A stretch of DNA of 64,000 bases from Pseudomonas cremoricolorata DSM 17059 = NBRC 16634 (GCF_000425745.1 NZ_AUEA01000018.1:1-64000), one strand, 5' to 3'; shown: positions 1-9,221, counted from the stretch's first letter. Notes: generated by a model from the sequence alone, not told the origin. Numbers and translations: made by a program.

Positions 1-83
1 TGGTCTCCGACGTGAGTGCCGAAACCGGCATGCGCGCGGCGTACCAGCAGTGGAAGAAGATGATGTCGGTGGAGGCGCAATGA
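1..83 (+). CDS. iacC: C-terminal end of aromatic ring-hydroxylating dioxygenase large subunit (partial)
   Basis: Only the last 26 codons are in the window, in the frame beginning at base 3, ending ETGMRAAYQQWKKMMSVEAQ before TGA at 81-83. This tail, with an AYQQW-type segment, is typical of Rieske dioxygenase alpha subunits. The next gene is the matching small subunit and overlaps it by ATGA. The iacC assignment comes from the order of the following genes, which matches the IAA cluster of Pseudomonas. The Rieske centre and catalytic iron ligands lie outside the window and could not be checked. Confidence 0.8.
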   Translation, partial: VSDVSAETGMRAAYQQWKKMMSVEAQ

Positions 84-559
84 TGAACCTGCAACTGCTC
101 AACGAAGTGACCGCCTTCATCTGGCAGGAAGGCGACATGCTCGACCACGGTGAATACACCCAATGGCTGAACCTGTGGGCCGAGAAAGGGACGTACATCA
201 TCCCCATCAACCCCAAGGAAACCGACTACGAGAACACCCTCAACTACGCCTACGACGACCACCACATGCGCGAGCTGCGCGTGCAGCGGCTGATCGGCGG
301 CGAGTCGATTTCCACCAGCCCGCAGCCGCGCACCGTGCGCACGCTATCGCGCTTTCGCATCCTCGGTGAAGACGGCCAGACCCTCACCGTGCGCTGCGCG
401 CAGAACGTGCGCGAGTTTCGCAAGGAAAGCCTCAAGCACTACAGCGCCGACCTGACCTACACGCTGCTGCGCAGCGAAAGCGGGCTGAAGATTCAGCGCA
501 AGGTCATCAGCCTGATCAACAGCGACGATGCCCTGGCCGGCATTGGCTACATCCTCTGA
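80..559 (+). CDS. iacD: Aromatic ring-hydroxylating dioxygenase small subunit (IAA pathway)
   Basis: A 159-residue protein of the beta-subunit family of Rieske non-haem iron oxygenases, an NTF2/SnoaL-like cone fold that packs against the alpha subunit and holds no metal. The N-terminal region FIWQEGDMLDHGEYTQWLNLW and the late RxQRLxGGESISTSPQPRTVR stretch are typical of the family. The start is at the ATGATG that overlaps the stop of the large subunit. A GGAGG at 71-75 lies 4 bases before the first ATG and 7 before the second (83), so either could be used. Translation is probably coupled to iacC. The length is normal for the family, so the gene looks intact. Confidence 0.88.
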   Translation: MMNLQLLNEVTAFIWQEGDMLDHGEYTQWLNLWAEKGTYIIPINPKETDYENTLNYAYDDHHMRELRVQRLIGGESISTSPQPRTVRTLSRFRILGEDGQTLTVRCAQNVREFRKESLKHYSADLTYTLLRSESGLKIQRKVISLINSDDALAGIGYIL

Positions 560-569
560 GGACGCCGAA

Positions 570-1310
570 ATGAAACAGATTGCACTGGTTACCGGCGCTG
601 CCCAGGGTCTGGGCCTGCGCTTCTGCGGCCGGCTGCTGGCGGCAGGCTTCGACGTGGTGGTCAGCGACCGCGACCTCGACGCTGCGCAAGCGGCTGCCGC
701 GCAGCTGCAAGGGCAGGGCGGCAATACCCTGGCGGTGAAGCTCGATGTCGCCAGCAAGGCTGATTTTGAAGCCGCGCTGGCCCAGGTGCTGGAGCGCTTC
801 GGCGCCTTGCACGTGGTGGTCAACAACGCTGCCGTGACCAAGACCACACCGCTGATGCAGATCAGCCCGGAAGAATTCGACGCCGTGGTCGGCCTCAACC
901 TGCGCAGCGTGTTCCTCGGGTGCCAGGTGTTCGGTGCGTATCTGGCCGAGGCCGGCTACGGGCGCATCATCAACATGGCCTCGCTGGCCGGGCAGAACGG
1001 CGGCACCGCCACCGGCGCTCACTACGCGGCGAGCAAGGGCGCCATCGTCACCCTGACCAAGGTTTTCGCCAAGGAGCTGGCCAGCCGCGGGGTGACGGTC
1101 AATGCCATCGCCCCCGGCCCGATCGACTCGCCTGCGGTGCGTGCCGCTGTGCCGGCCGAGCGCATGGCCGGGCTGCTCGGCAACATCCCCGTGCAGCGCC
1201 TGGGCGACGCCGATTTCCTTGGCGACCTGATCGTGCAACTGGCGCGCCCCGAAGCCTACTTCACCACCGGGGCGACCTGGGACGTGAACGGTGGGCTGTT
1301 CATGCGTTGA
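570..1310 (+). CDS. iacE: Short-chain dehydrogenase/reductase (IAA pathway)
   Basis: A 246-residue classical SDR. The nucleotide-binding motif TGAAQGLG is at residues 8-15, NNAA at 85-88, structural Asn at 110, and the catalytic Ser138, Tyr152 and Lys156 (YAASK) are all present. The PGPI turn after the active site is also intact. The ATG at 570 is 11 bases after the iacD stop, with GAGGA in front of it; an upstream in-frame extension would run back into iacD and is unlikely. Position between the dioxygenase small subunit and its reductase matches iacE of the IAA cluster, where the protein acts in an early oxidation step. The exact substrate is not readable from the sequence. Confidence 0.87.
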   Translation: MKQIALVTGAAQGLGLRFCGRLLAAGFDVVVSDRDLDAAQAAAAQLQGQGGNTLAVKLDVASKADFEAALAQVLERFGALHVVVNNAAVTKTTPLMQISPEEFDAVVGLNLRSVFLGCQVFGAYLAEAGYGRIINMASLAGQNGGTATGAHYAASKGAIVTLTKVFAKELASRGVTVNAIAPGPIDSPAVRAAVPAERMAGLLGNIPVQRLGDADFLGDLIVQLARPEAYFTTGATWDVNGGLFMR

Positions 1311-1361
1311 CCACCGTGCGCCGGCTGCCTCGGCGCCCTAACGATTTACCGGACACCTGCC

Positions 1362-2321
1362 ATGAATGAACAACTGTTGAACGTCGTCGTGCGCAAGCGC
1401 GACATCCAGGGGGTCGATGTCGTCGTGCTCGACCTGGAAAGCGCCGATGGCGCGCCCCTGCCGCGCTTCGATGCCGGTGCCCACGTGGACATCCACGTAG
1501 CCCCCGGCCTGGTGCGCCAGTATTCGCTGTGCAGCGACCCCAGCGATGTTCGCTGCTACCGCCTCGGCGTGCTCAAGGACCCGGCCTCGCGTGGCGGTTC
1601 ACAGGCCGTGCACGAGGCCTTGCTGGAAGGCCGCGAAGTGCAGATCAGTGCGCCGCGCAATCTGTTTCCGCTGGCCGCCGATGCCCAGCGCAGCGTGCTT
1701 CTGGGTGGCGGTATCGGCATCACGCCGATGATCGCCATGGCCCACGTGCTGCATCAGCAGGGGGCCGCGTTCGAGCTGCACTACTGCGGCCGCTCGCGCT
1801 CGCGCAGTGCCTTTCTCGCCGAGCTGGCCCAAGCACCGTTCGCCAGCCGGGTGCTCACCCATTTCGACGATGAAGGGCTGGAGCAGCGCCTGGACCTGGC
1901 CAAGGTGCTCGGCCACGCCGCGCCGGGCACGCATATGTACACCTGCGGGCCGTCCGGCTTCATGGACTGGGTGATCGAGGGCGCACGCCAGCAGGGGTAT
2001 GCCGAAGAGCATATCCACAAAGAGTATTTCCAGGTGGAGGTGGACAACAGTGGCGCCGGTTTCGAGGTGGTCGCCGCGCGCAGCAACAAGACCGTCCACG
2101 TCGCCGAAGGCCAGAGCATTCTCGACGCCCTGGCCGGGGTCGGCATCAAGATCGAAATCTCTTGCGAGCAGGGGGTGTGTGGCACCTGCCTGTGCGAGGT
2201 GCTCGAAGGCGAACCCGACCACCGGGACGTGTACCTGACCGAAGACGAAAAAGCCGCCAACGACCAGATTCTGGTGTGTTGCTCGCGGGCCAAATCCAAC
2301 AAGCTCGTGCTGGATATTTGA
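1362..2321 (+). CDS. iacF: Dioxygenase reductase, flavin/NAD(P)H with C-terminal 2Fe-2S domain
   Basis: A 319-residue phthalate-dioxygenase-reductase type protein. A flavin-binding barrel carries RQYSL (residues 52-56), the NAD(P)-binding half carries GGGIGITPM (115-123) and CGPSGFM (195-201), and the C-terminal plant-type ferredoxin domain has Cys268, Cys273 and Cys276 plus a fourth Cys at 306 or 307. It would pass electrons from NAD(P)H to the Rieske centre of the IacC/IacD oxygenase. The same architecture is seen in VanB-type reductases, but the operon context favours iacF. It is 51 bases downstream of iacE and 11 upstream of iacG, so probably cotranscribed. Confidence 0.9.
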   Translation: MNEQLLNVVVRKRDIQGVDVVVLDLESADGAPLPRFDAGAHVDIHVAPGLVRQYSLCSDPSDVRCYRLGVLKDPASRGGSQAVHEALLEGREVQISAPRNLFPLAADAQRSVLLGGGIGITPMIAMAHVLHQQGAAFELHYCGRSRSRSAFLAELAQAPFASRVLTHFDDEGLEQRLDLAKVLGHAAPGTHMYTCGPSGFMDWVIEGARQQGYAEEHIHKEYFQVEVDNSGAGFEVVAARSNKTVHVAEGQSILDALAGVGIKIEISCEQGVCGTCLCEVLEGEPDHRDVYLTEDEKAANDQILVCCSRAKSNKLVLDI

Positions 2322-2332
2322 GGAGAACGACC

Positions 2333-2830
2333 ATGGTCGACACCACTCGCTTTCGCAATGCAATGGCCATGCTCGGTGGCGCCGTTTCCGTGATCACCAC
2401 CGATGGCGAGGCCGGGCGCTTCGGCTTCACCGCCTCGGCGGTATGCAGCGTCACCGACTCACCGCCCACCTTGCTGGTGTGCATGAACCGCGCCTCGCAT
2501 TCCAACGCCCAGTTCAAGGCCAATGGCGCCTTGTGCGTGAACGTGCTGGCCGGCACTCATCAGGAGCTGTCCGGGGCGTTCGCCAACCGCACCCTGAGCA
2601 TGGACGAACGCTTCGCCAGCGCCGACTGGACGGTGCTGGAAAGTGGCGCGCCGGTGATGCTCGACGCCCTGGTGAACTTCGACTGCCGCATCGTGCAGGT
2701 GCATGAGGTGGGGTCGCACAGCATCTTCTACTGCGAAATTCAGGACATCCGCCAGGGCGGCGCCGACGATGGCCTGGTGTATTTCAACCGCGCCTACCAC
2801 CGCATCTGCGAGACCTCCAAGGCCTGCTGA
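2333..2830 (+). CDS. iacG: Flavin reductase (DIM6/NTAB/HpaC family)
   Basis: A 165-residue flavin reductase-like protein, with the family pattern FRNAMAMLGGAVSVITT near the N-terminus, GFTASAVCSVT at about residues 30-40, and a late YFNRAYH motif. It would supply reduced FMN or FAD to a two-component flavin monooxygenase, expected to be IacA, which is upstream of the window. The ATG at 2333 has GAGGAGAA about five bases upstream. The gene closes the plus-strand iac block: the next gene, the MarR regulator, faces it with only 11 bases between the stop codons. Confidence 0.87.
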   Translation: MVDTTRFRNAMAMLGGAVSVITTDGEAGRFGFTASAVCSVTDSPPTLLVCMNRASHSNAQFKANGALCVNVLAGTHQELSGAFANRTLSMDERFASADWTVLESGAPVMLDALVNFDCRIVQVHEVGSHSIFYCEIQDIRQGGADDGLVYFNRAYHRICETSKAC

Positions 2831-2841
2831 GCAGGCCCGGT

Positions 2842-3321
2842 TCAGAGCGTTTCGAGGTTATGGAAGACGGTTTCGAGCATGCGGTTGAGCCGCTGCACCT
2901 GAGCTTCGGTGAGGCCCTTGAAACTGCGCTGGAACAGCTCGTGGGTGACGTCCTGCATGCGCGCGATGGCTTGCAGGCCGGTGTCGGTGATGCGCACCTG
3001 CGTGACCCGGCCATCCTCGGCGCTCTGCGCGGTGTCGACCAGGCCGTCATCTTTCATGCGGTAGACGATCTTGGTGATGGTCGAGAGCTTGGCGATGGCG
3101 TGGGTGGAGATTTCCGAAATGCTCGACTCGCCGTTCTCGTTGAGGATCCACAGCACCCGCCAGCGCGGCACGTCGAGGTCGACCTTCTTCAGCAGGCGCT
3201 CCATGTTCTGGGTGTAGCGACCGTGCGCCCGAGCCAGCCAGTAGAAGGGGAAGTCCTCTTTGCGGAAGTCTTCGCTGGCCGGGTCGTGATGGCTGGGGCT
3301 CTTGCTCTTGCGGGTGGTCAT
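2842..3321 (-). CDS. iacR: MarR-family transcriptional regulator of the IAA genes
   Basis: A 159-residue winged-helix regulator. The recognition region SSISEISTHAIAKLSTITKIVYRMKDDGLV and the wing AEDGRVTQVRITDTG are typical of MarR proteins. In known IAA clusters iacR is a repressor released by IAA or its CoA form, and it sits at this same place between iacG and iacH. The start chosen is ATG at 3321 (MTTRKSKS); in-frame starts further up at 3336 and 3357 lack a better ribosome site. It is divergent from iacH, with a 206-base spacer that should hold both promoters and the operator. Confidence 0.85.
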   Translation of the reverse strand: MTTRKSKSPSHHDPASEDFRKEDFPFYWLARAHGRYTQNMERLLKKVDLDVPRWRVLWILNENGESSISEISTHAIAKLSTITKIVYRMKDDGLVDTAQSAEDGRVTQVRITDTGLQAIARMQDVTHELFQRSFKGLTEAQVQRLNRMLETVFHNLETL

Positions 3322-3527
3322 GAGGGCTATACACATGTGCGGAAAGAGTGGCGACATGATAGACGTTTCGCGTCGGTCGAGCACCGCCTGGTTGCGCTGT
3401 CAGGCCCGTGATGACGCGTCCGCGTGGTTGAAGGGCGCAGGACTATTCAATTGACATTTCACGTATCTGGTACAACCTTGGTGCGGCGCTGCAGCAGCGC
3501 TTCGCGAGCCATAGAAGGATTACAACA

Positions 3528-4664
3528 ATGACAATCATCATCCAGTCGCTGGCCCTGGGCGGCGACGGCCCCCGAGTCGCACTGAAAGACACCATCGACG
3601 TCGCCGGCACCCCGACTCAGGCCTCCAGCCGCGCCTTGCGCGACGCAGCGCCGGCCGAGCGGCATGCCGAAGTGGTCGAACACCTGCTGGCTGCCGGTGC
3701 GCGCCTGACTGCCAAGGTCGGCCTGCACGAGCTGGCCTTCGGCACCACCGGCATCAACCACTACACCGGAACGCCGCGCAACCCGCGATACCCCGAGCGC
3801 ATTCCGGGAGGCTCATCGAGCGGCTCGGCCGCGGCGGTGGCCGCCGGGCTGGTGGACTTCAGCCTGGGCACCGACACCGGCGGCTCGATTCGCATCCCGG
3901 CCTGCTGCTGCGGGGTGTTTGGCTTCAAGCCCAGTTTTGGCCGGGTCAGCCGCGTCGGGGTGATGCCGGCGCAAAGCAGCCTGGACTGCGTCGGCCCGCT
4001 GGCCGCCAGCCTGCCGATGTTGATTCGCGCGATGGGCATGATCGACCCGACCTTCCAGCCGGCGCCCGTGCCGGATGCCGTGAGCATCGGCGTGGTCACG
4101 GTGCCTGCCGAAGCGGCGGTTGCCGATACCGTACAGGCGGCGCTCGAGGCCAGTGGCCTGAGCCTGGGTGAGGTGCAACTGGACGACTTCGTGTCTGCCT
4201 ACGCGGCCGGCATGGTTGTGATCAACCGCGAAACCTTCGACGCCTGCGGCCACCTGCTGGCCGGTGACGGCGTCGGTGCCGACATTGCCGGACGTCTGGC
4301 TGCGGCCGGGGAAACCAGCGACCAGGCGCTGGCCGAGGCCGAGCAGGTGCGCCAGCGCTTCACCGCCCAGGTCGATCAGGCCCTGAGCCGCTTCGACGTG
4401 CTGGCGCTGCCGACCATGCCCGATTTCCCCCTGCGTGTGGCCGATGCCGCCGACACCCGCGCGGTGCTCGGCATGACCTCGCTGGTGCGGCCGTTCAACC
4501 TCTCGGGCCACCCGGCCCTGAGCGTGCCGCTGGGCAGTGCCTGCGGGCTGCCGGTGGGGCTGCAACTGATCGCCGCCAAGGGCGCCGACGCGCAGTTGCT
4601 GGCCGTCGCCGAACGCCTGTTGCTCAACCTGTGTGGCGCCCAGCGCCCGGAGGAGTTGGCATGA
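3528..4664 (+). CDS. iacH: Amidase-signature hydrolase (IAA pathway)
   Basis: A 378-residue amidase-signature family enzyme. The catalytic triad is visible: Lys20 in ALKDTIDV, the cis-serine in GGSSSGSAAA (about residues 96-98) and the nucleophile Ser120 in GTDTGGS. It would hydrolyse an amide bond in an IAA-pathway intermediate or an IAA conjugate; which one cannot be read from the sequence. It is shorter than many amidases of about 450 residues but begins and ends cleanly. Its stop overlaps the iacI start (ATGA at 4661-4664), so the two are translationally coupled. Divergent from iacR. Confidence 0.86.
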   Translation: MTIIIQSLALGGDGPRVALKDTIDVAGTPTQASSRALRDAAPAERHAEVVEHLLAAGARLTAKVGLHELAFGTTGINHYTGTPRNPRYPERIPGGSSSGSAAAVAAGLVDFSLGTDTGGSIRIPACCCGVFGFKPSFGRVSRVGVMPAQSSLDCVGPLAASLPMLIRAMGMIDPTFQPAPVPDAVSIGVVTVPAEAAVADTVQAALEASGLSLGEVQLDDFVSAYAAGMVVINRETFDACGHLLAGDGVGADIAGRLAAAGETSDQALAEAEQVRQRFTAQVDQALSRFDVLALPTMPDFPLRVADAADTRAVLGMTSLVRPFNLSGHPALSVPLGSACGLPVGLQLIAAKGADAQLLAVAERLLLNLCGAQRPEELA

Positions 4665-5176
4665 ACGAGCTCGCAAGCGTGCAGGCGCGCCTGCAAGTGT
4701 TCGAAGACCAGCAGGCGATTCGCGTGTGCATCAACCGCTACATGACGCTTTGCGATGCGCTGGATGCCGACACCCCGCTGGACGAGCTGGCCGGGTTGTT
4801 CACCGTCGATGCCCGCTGGGAAGGCAAGGGCGCGCGCTATGCGTCGAGTTTTGGTGGCTATCAGGGCCGCGAGGCGATCCGCGCCATGTTCGCCACCTAC
4901 ATGAAGACCCCGGCGCACTTCGCCCTCAACGTGCATTTCCTCACCAGCGAAGTGATCGAGGTCGATGGCCAGCAGGGGCAGGGCAGTTGGGTGATGTTGC
5001 AGACCAGCAGCTTCGCCGACGGCGCGTCGCACCTCAACGCTGCGCGCTTGAGCGTGCGCTTCGCAGTCGAAGACGGGCAATGGCGCATCGCGCATTTCCA
5101 GACCGAAAACCTGTTCAGCCGGCCGACCCGGGCCTGGGACGACAGCGCGCCGCTGCCGGTGCCTGGGCAGCGCTGA
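4661..5176 (+). CDS. iacI: SnoaL/NTF2-like protein of the IAA cluster
   Basis: A 171-residue SnoaL-like (NTF2-fold) protein, with the family pattern VQARLQVFEDQQAIRVCINRYM at the N-terminus and a DARWEGKG strand near residues 48-55. A GGAGG lies just before the ATG at 4661. Members of this fold act as small cyclases, isomerases or dehydratases, or as oxygenase beta subunits; the step done by IacI is not established from sequence. The name rests on its position directly after the iacH amidase. Nothing suggests truncation. Confidence 0.8.
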   Translation: MNELASVQARLQVFEDQQAIRVCINRYMTLCDALDADTPLDELAGLFTVDARWEGKGARYASSFGGYQGREAIRAMFATYMKTPAHFALNVHFLTSEVIEVDGQQGQGSWVMLQTSSFADGASHLNAARLSVRFAVEDGQWRIAHFQTENLFSRPTRAWDDSAPLPVPGQR

Positions 5177-5382
5177 AACGAGTTGCTGCACGCCTGTCGC
5201 CTGGCAGGCCTGACCAAATCCCCGGCAAGGTCGAACATGACCGCGCCGGGTGATCCCCGCACACTGATGCCGTGATGATGGCCACGCCTGGCGTGGTCAT
5301 TGCCTGGATGCGGTGTGGCCGCCCGATGAGGGCGGCGCCGTTGCGTGTGAACCAACCACGATAATAAAAGCAGGATTCACGT

Positions 5383-6591
5383 ATGAGCTCGATCAAGGCT
5401 AATCCGATTGACAAGGTCTCGGTGTACATCGCCGCTGGGCTGGTCTCCGGCGCAGGTGCACTGCTGTTGAATGTGTTGCCGCTGCTGTTCGGCGCGCTGG
5501 CGGAAAAGTTCGCCCTGGGCGAGAACCAGCTCGGTAACCTGGCATTGGCGATGAACCTGGGCTTCGGCCTGCTGGGTCTGGCCTCGTTGCTATGGGTGCG
5601 ACGAGTGAGCTGGCGGGTGATCTCGGCGTTGTCGTCGCTGCTGGTGATCGCCATGGTGCTGTACGTGGTGCTGGAACCCTCGTTCGAAGCACTGTTTCTG
5701 GTCATGGCCTTGGCGGGGGCGGGCACCGGCGCGTTGTATGCGCTGGCGATGACCATCTTCGGTGACAGCTCGCAGCCAGAGCGGGCCTTCGGCTTCAAAC
5801 TGGGCATCGAAACCGTGCCGGGGGCCTTGCTGCTGGTGCTGCTACCGGTGGCGGTGATGCCGGTGTGGGGCTTTCACGGCATGCTGCTGACCATCGCCCT
5901 GTCGATGCTGCTGATGGGCATCGTGCCGCTGGCCTGGGTGCCGGCGCGCAGCGAGCGGCCCGTGCAGGCAGCGGGATTTTCTGCCGAGGCGTATGCGCTG
6001 CGCCGGCCGATCGTCTGGTTGAGCCTGCTCTCGAGCCTGGTGTTCCTTACTGGGATCATGGCGGTCTGGGCGTTTCTGGAGCTGATCGGCAAGAAGACCG
6101 GCCTTGCCTCCGAGACCATCGGCACAGTGCTGGCGGTGGGCTTCATCATCAATGCCGGCGGCGGTTTCATCGCCTCGTCGATTGGCCTTAAGGCCGGTCG
6201 CTTCCTGCCGGTGGCAGCCATCGTTCTGGCCGAATGCGTGGGCCTGGTGATGCTCGGCCAGTTCGCCTCGCTGACCAGCTACGTGATCGGCGCGGTGCTG
6301 TTCCTGTTCTCCATCAGCTTCGTGCTGGCCTACACCTTCGGCATCATGGCCGAGTTCGATGTTTCGGGAAAACTCGTTGCCCTGGGCGCCTTGTGCCTGT
6401 CGGCCGGCGCGGCGTTCGGCCCGGCCATCAGCGGCCTGCTGATCGAGCGCTACGGCTACTCGGCGGCGCTGATGTTCTCGGCCGCCTGTTCAGTGCTGGC
6501 GCTGGCCGCCTATGGCGCGGCCGTGCTGCGTTCGCAGCACATCCTGCGCCGCGAGCAGCCGGGTGAAGGCGCAGTGCTGTCGCGGCTCTGA
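5383..6591 (+). CDS. MFS transporter next to the IAA cluster
   Basis: A 402-residue integral membrane protein with about twelve hydrophobic segments and the short charged loop WVRRVSWR after the third segment, as in the major facilitator superfamily. It has no signal peptide or extra domain. It follows iacI by 206 bases on the same strand, and its position suggests import of IAA or a related aromatic acid, or export of a pathway by-product. The spacer holds a short palindrome (CCACGCC-T-GGCGTGG, 5282-5296). The substrate is inferred from position only. Confidence 0.75.
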   Translation: MSSIKANPIDKVSVYIAAGLVSGAGALLLNVLPLLFGALAEKFALGENQLGNLALAMNLGFGLLGLASLLWVRRVSWRVISALSSLLVIAMVLYVVLEPSFEALFLVMALAGAGTGALYALAMTIFGDSSQPERAFGFKLGIETVPGALLLVLLPVAVMPVWGFHGMLLTIALSMLLMGIVPLAWVPARSERPVQAAGFSAEAYALRRPIVWLSLLSSLVFLTGIMAVWAFLELIGKKTGLASETIGTVLAVGFIINAGGGFIASSIGLKAGRFLPVAAIVLAECVGLVMLGQFASLTSYVIGAVLFLFSISFVLAYTFGIMAEFDVSGKLVALGALCLSAGAAFGPAISGLLIERYGYSAALMFSAACSVLALAAYGAAVLRSQHILRREQPGEGAVLSRL

Positions 6592-6710
6592 CGGCTGTAC
6601 CCCGGGCAGTTGGCCCGCTCCATGCTTGGCCCTTCTTGCGTCGGGTATTTGTTACCCAAAATCACGTGAAAAGCGCACTAATATGGGGCGTGCATCGGCG
6701 GAGGTAAGAC

Positions 6711-7610
6711 ATGAATGCTGCACCGTTGAACATCTGGAACGAGCGCGTGCACAGCGTCTGCGGGCGCTTCGAAACCCGCTATGACCATTGCCAGAGCCTG
6801 TTCATCGGTGAGCTGAACAAGGTCATGCTGGGCAGTACCGAAGTGGCTTACATCCGCAGCAACGCCAGCCTCATCGCCAAGTCGCGGCAGGCGGCGGGCG
6901 CCGAGGCCGACCCGTACTGTTTCCTTGTGTTACAGCAGCACGGCGAGATGGACATCGAACTTGGCGACCGCGTGGTGCAGCTGCGCGAGGGTGACCTGGC
7001 GCTGCTCGACTGCGCCACGTCGCTGAAAATGATGCCCAAGGGGCTGTTCGGCCATGTCTCGATTCACCTGCCCAAGGCGCGCTTGGCCGGCATTGGCCCG
7101 GAGCAGTTCGGCAAGCTCTCCAGCACCGGCGCCTGCGGCCAGTTGCTCAGTACGCTGGTGCGTCAGGTGGCGGGCGGCGAGCTTGGCCAGTGGGCCTGCA
7201 GCGAGGACGGCGCGGGCTTGCAGGATGCCTTGTTGGCTTTGCTCGGCTCGGTGTTGCAGTACCGCGCCAGCGAGCATTCCCCCGGCCTGCACCTGCACGA
7301 GGTGCAGGCGTTGATCCAGCAGCGCCTCGACTCCCTGCGCCTGAGCCCGGCGTCGCTGGCCGACGAGCTGGGCATCTCCAGCCGGCAGCTGTACCGGCTG
7401 TTCGAAGCGCGTGGCGACAGCGTCTGCCGCTACATCCTGCGCGAGCGTCTGCGCAAGGCCGCGCAAGACCTGCGCAACCCGGCCTGCATGCACCGCTCGA
7501 TCACCGACATCGGCGCCACCTGGGGCTTCGCCGACTCGGCGCACTTTTCCAAAACCTTCAAGAAACAGATGGGCCTGACCCCGCGCGACTACCGCGCGGG
7601 CAGCCATTGA
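6711..7610 (+). CDS. feaR: AraC/XylS-family activator, FeaR-like
   Basis: A 299-residue regulator. The C-terminal double helix-turn-helix (about residues 205-297) contains SLADELGISSRQLYRLFEAR and the closing WGFADSAHFSKTFKKQMG. The N-terminal half matches the FeaR pattern: HSVCGRFETRYD, then a cupin-like GDLALLDCATSLKM segment. In enteric bacteria FeaR activates genes for phenylethylamine and tyramine oxidation, including the aldehyde dehydrogenase gene. Here the next gene is an arylacetaldehyde dehydrogenase, which supports the assignment. A short inverted repeat, GGGTA-N5-TACCC, lies at 6643-6657 upstream. Confidence 0.72.
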   Translation: MNAAPLNIWNERVHSVCGRFETRYDHCQSLFIGELNKVMLGSTEVAYIRSNASLIAKSRQAAGAEADPYCFLVLQQHGEMDIELGDRVVQLREGDLALLDCATSLKMMPKGLFGHVSIHLPKARLAGIGPEQFGKLSSTGACGQLLSTLVRQVAGGELGQWACSEDGAGLQDALLALLGSVLQYRASEHSPGLHLHEVQALIQQRLDSLRLSPASLADELGISSRQLYRLFEARGDSVCRYILRERLRKAAQDLRNPACMHRSITDIGATWGFADSAHFSKTFKKQMGLTPRDYRAGSH

Positions 7611-7733
7611 GCGACGCCGCGCGGGGTGTCAGGGGCATACAAGGCGCTGGCATTGGCAGACAAGACGCGTTGCGGTGAGCTGCCTACTCTGGCCGCTCAT
7701 CCGGGGCCAGACTTCTCCCCGCACAGGACCTCT

Positions 7734-9221
7734 ATGAGCCAAGTACCCCTGTTAGCCAGTGTCGACACTTTTCTGCGTGGCCCGTTGGGCAGCTTCGTCG
7801 ACGGCCAGCCCGTCATTGAAGCCGAGCAACCGCTTCTGGCGGTGGTCGACCCGTCCAGCGGCGAGCCGCTGACCGAGCTGCGTGAAGCCAGCCCGGCGCT
7901 GGTCGACCAGGCCGTGCTGTCGGCACGCCGGGCCTTCGAGCACGCCTGGGGCAGCACCACGCCGTACCAGCGCGGCGTGCTGCTCAACCGCCTGGCCGAC
8001 TTGATCGAGGCCAACGGCGAAGAGCTGGCGCAGCTCGAATCGCTCAGTTCCGGCAAGTCGATTCACCTGACCCGGCAACTGGAAGTGCCGCAGAGCGTGG
8101 CCTTCCTGCGTTACTTCGCCGGCTGGGCGAGCAAGATCACCGGGCAGACCATGACCCCTTCGCTGCCTTCGTTGCACGGCGAGCAGTATGCCGCCTTCAC
8201 CCGCCGCGAGGCGGTCGGTGTGGTGGCCGGCATCACGCCGTGGAATTTCTCGCTGATGATCGGCATCTGGAAGATCGGCTCGGCGCTGACCTGCGGTTGC
8301 AGCGTGGTGATCAAGCCCAGCGAGTTCACCCCACTGTCGTTGCTGCGCCTGGCGCAACTGGCGATCGAGGCGGGCATCCCGCCGGGTACGCTGAACGTGG
8401 TCAATGGTCGCGGCGCGGTTGGGCAACAGCTGATCGCCCATCCGCAGGTGGCCAAAGTTTCGTTCACCGGTTCCGTGCCCACCGGAGTGGTCGTGGGCAA
8501 GGCGGCGTTCGACGCCAACCTGACTCGCGTCACCCTCGAGCTGGGTGGCAAGAACCCGGCGGCGTTCCTCGCCGATGTCGAGGTCGAGGCGGCAGTGCAG
8601 GGCATCGTGCAGACCGCTTACGTGCATCAGGGCCAGGTCTGCGCGGCGCCTGAGCGGTTGTACATTCACCGCAGCAAGGTCGAGGCGATCTGCGCAGGAC
8701 TCGCCGAGCGCCTCGGGCAGATGCAGGTCGGGCCTGCGATGGATGAGCGCGCCCAGTTCGGGCCACTGGCCAACCAGGCCCATCACCGCAAGATCGTCGC
8801 CTTGCTCGACCAGGCCAGGGCCCGTGGACAAGTATTGTGCGGCGGCCATGGGCTGCCGGTGCCGGGCTATTTCGTCGAGCCGACCTTGCTGATCGCCCAG
8901 GGTGCGGATGACCCGTTCATGCGCGAAGAGACCTTCGGCCCGATCGTCTGCGTGCAGCCGTTCGATGACGAAGAAGAGCTGGTTCGGCTGATCAACGACT
9001 CGCCATTCGGCCTCGGTGCCAGCATCTGGACCAACGACCTGAGCAAGGCCATGCGCCTGATCCCGCGCATCGAGGCGGGCACGGTGTGGATCAACATGCA
9101 CACCTTCCTCGACCCCGCAGTGCCGTTCGGCGGGGTCAAGGGTTCGGGGGTAGGGCGCGAGTTCGGTAGCGCCTTCATCGACGATTACACCGAACTGAAG
9201 TCGGTGATGATGCGCTTCTGA
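7734..9221 (+). CDS. feaB: NAD-dependent aldehyde dehydrogenase, phenylacetaldehyde type
   Basis: A 495-residue aldehyde dehydrogenase with Asn in PWNFS, general base Glu269 in LELGGKNP and nucleophile Cys303 in GQVCAAPERL. The sequence most resembles phenylacetaldehyde dehydrogenases (FeaB/PadA/StyD type), which oxidise arylacetaldehydes to arylacetates. The ATG at 7734 opens MSQVPLLASVDTFL; an in-frame start at 7626 gives an unrelated extension. It lies 123 bases after the FeaR-like gene. With indole-3-acetaldehyde as substrate it would yield IAA for the neighbouring iac genes, which is an inference. Confidence 0.78.
   Translation: MSQVPLLASVDTFLRGPLGSFVDGQPVIEAEQPLLAVVDPSSGEPLTELREASPALVDQAVLSARRAFEHAWGSTTPYQRGVLLNRLADLIEANGEELAQLESLSSGKSIHLTRQLEVPQSVAFLRYFAGWASKITGQTMTPSLPSLHGEQYAAFTRREAVGVVAGITPWNFSLMIGIWKIGSALTCGCSVVIKPSEFTPLSLLRLAQLAIEAGIPPGTLNVVNGRGAVGQQLIAHPQVAKVSFTGSVPTGVVVGKAAFDANLTRVTLELGGKNPAAFLADVEVEAAVQGIVQTAYVHQGQVCAAPERLYIHRSKVEAICAGLAERLGQMQVGPAMDERAQFGPLANQAHHRKIVALLDQARARGQVLCGGHGLPVPGYFVEPTLLIAQGADDPFMREETFGPIVCVQPFDDEEELVRLINDSPFGLGASIWTNDLSKAMRLIPRIEAGTVWINMHTFLDPAVPFGGVKGSGVGREFGSAFIDDYTELKSVMMRF

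Noticed and set aside
3451..3476. TTGACA...TACAAC as the iacH promoter
   Set aside because: The -35 matches consensus exactly, but the spacing of 14 bases to the -10-like element is too short to trust.
5282..5296. CCACGCC-T-GGCGTGG palindrome before the MFS gene as an operator
   Set aside because: Symmetric, but it is GC-rich, with a one-base centre, and could arise by chance in this composition; no second copy was found near iacR or iacH.
7654..7668. Sigma-54-like site before the aldehyde dehydrogenase
   Set aside because: GG and GC are ten bases apart, but the surrounding bases fit the consensus poorly, so it is not listed as a feature.
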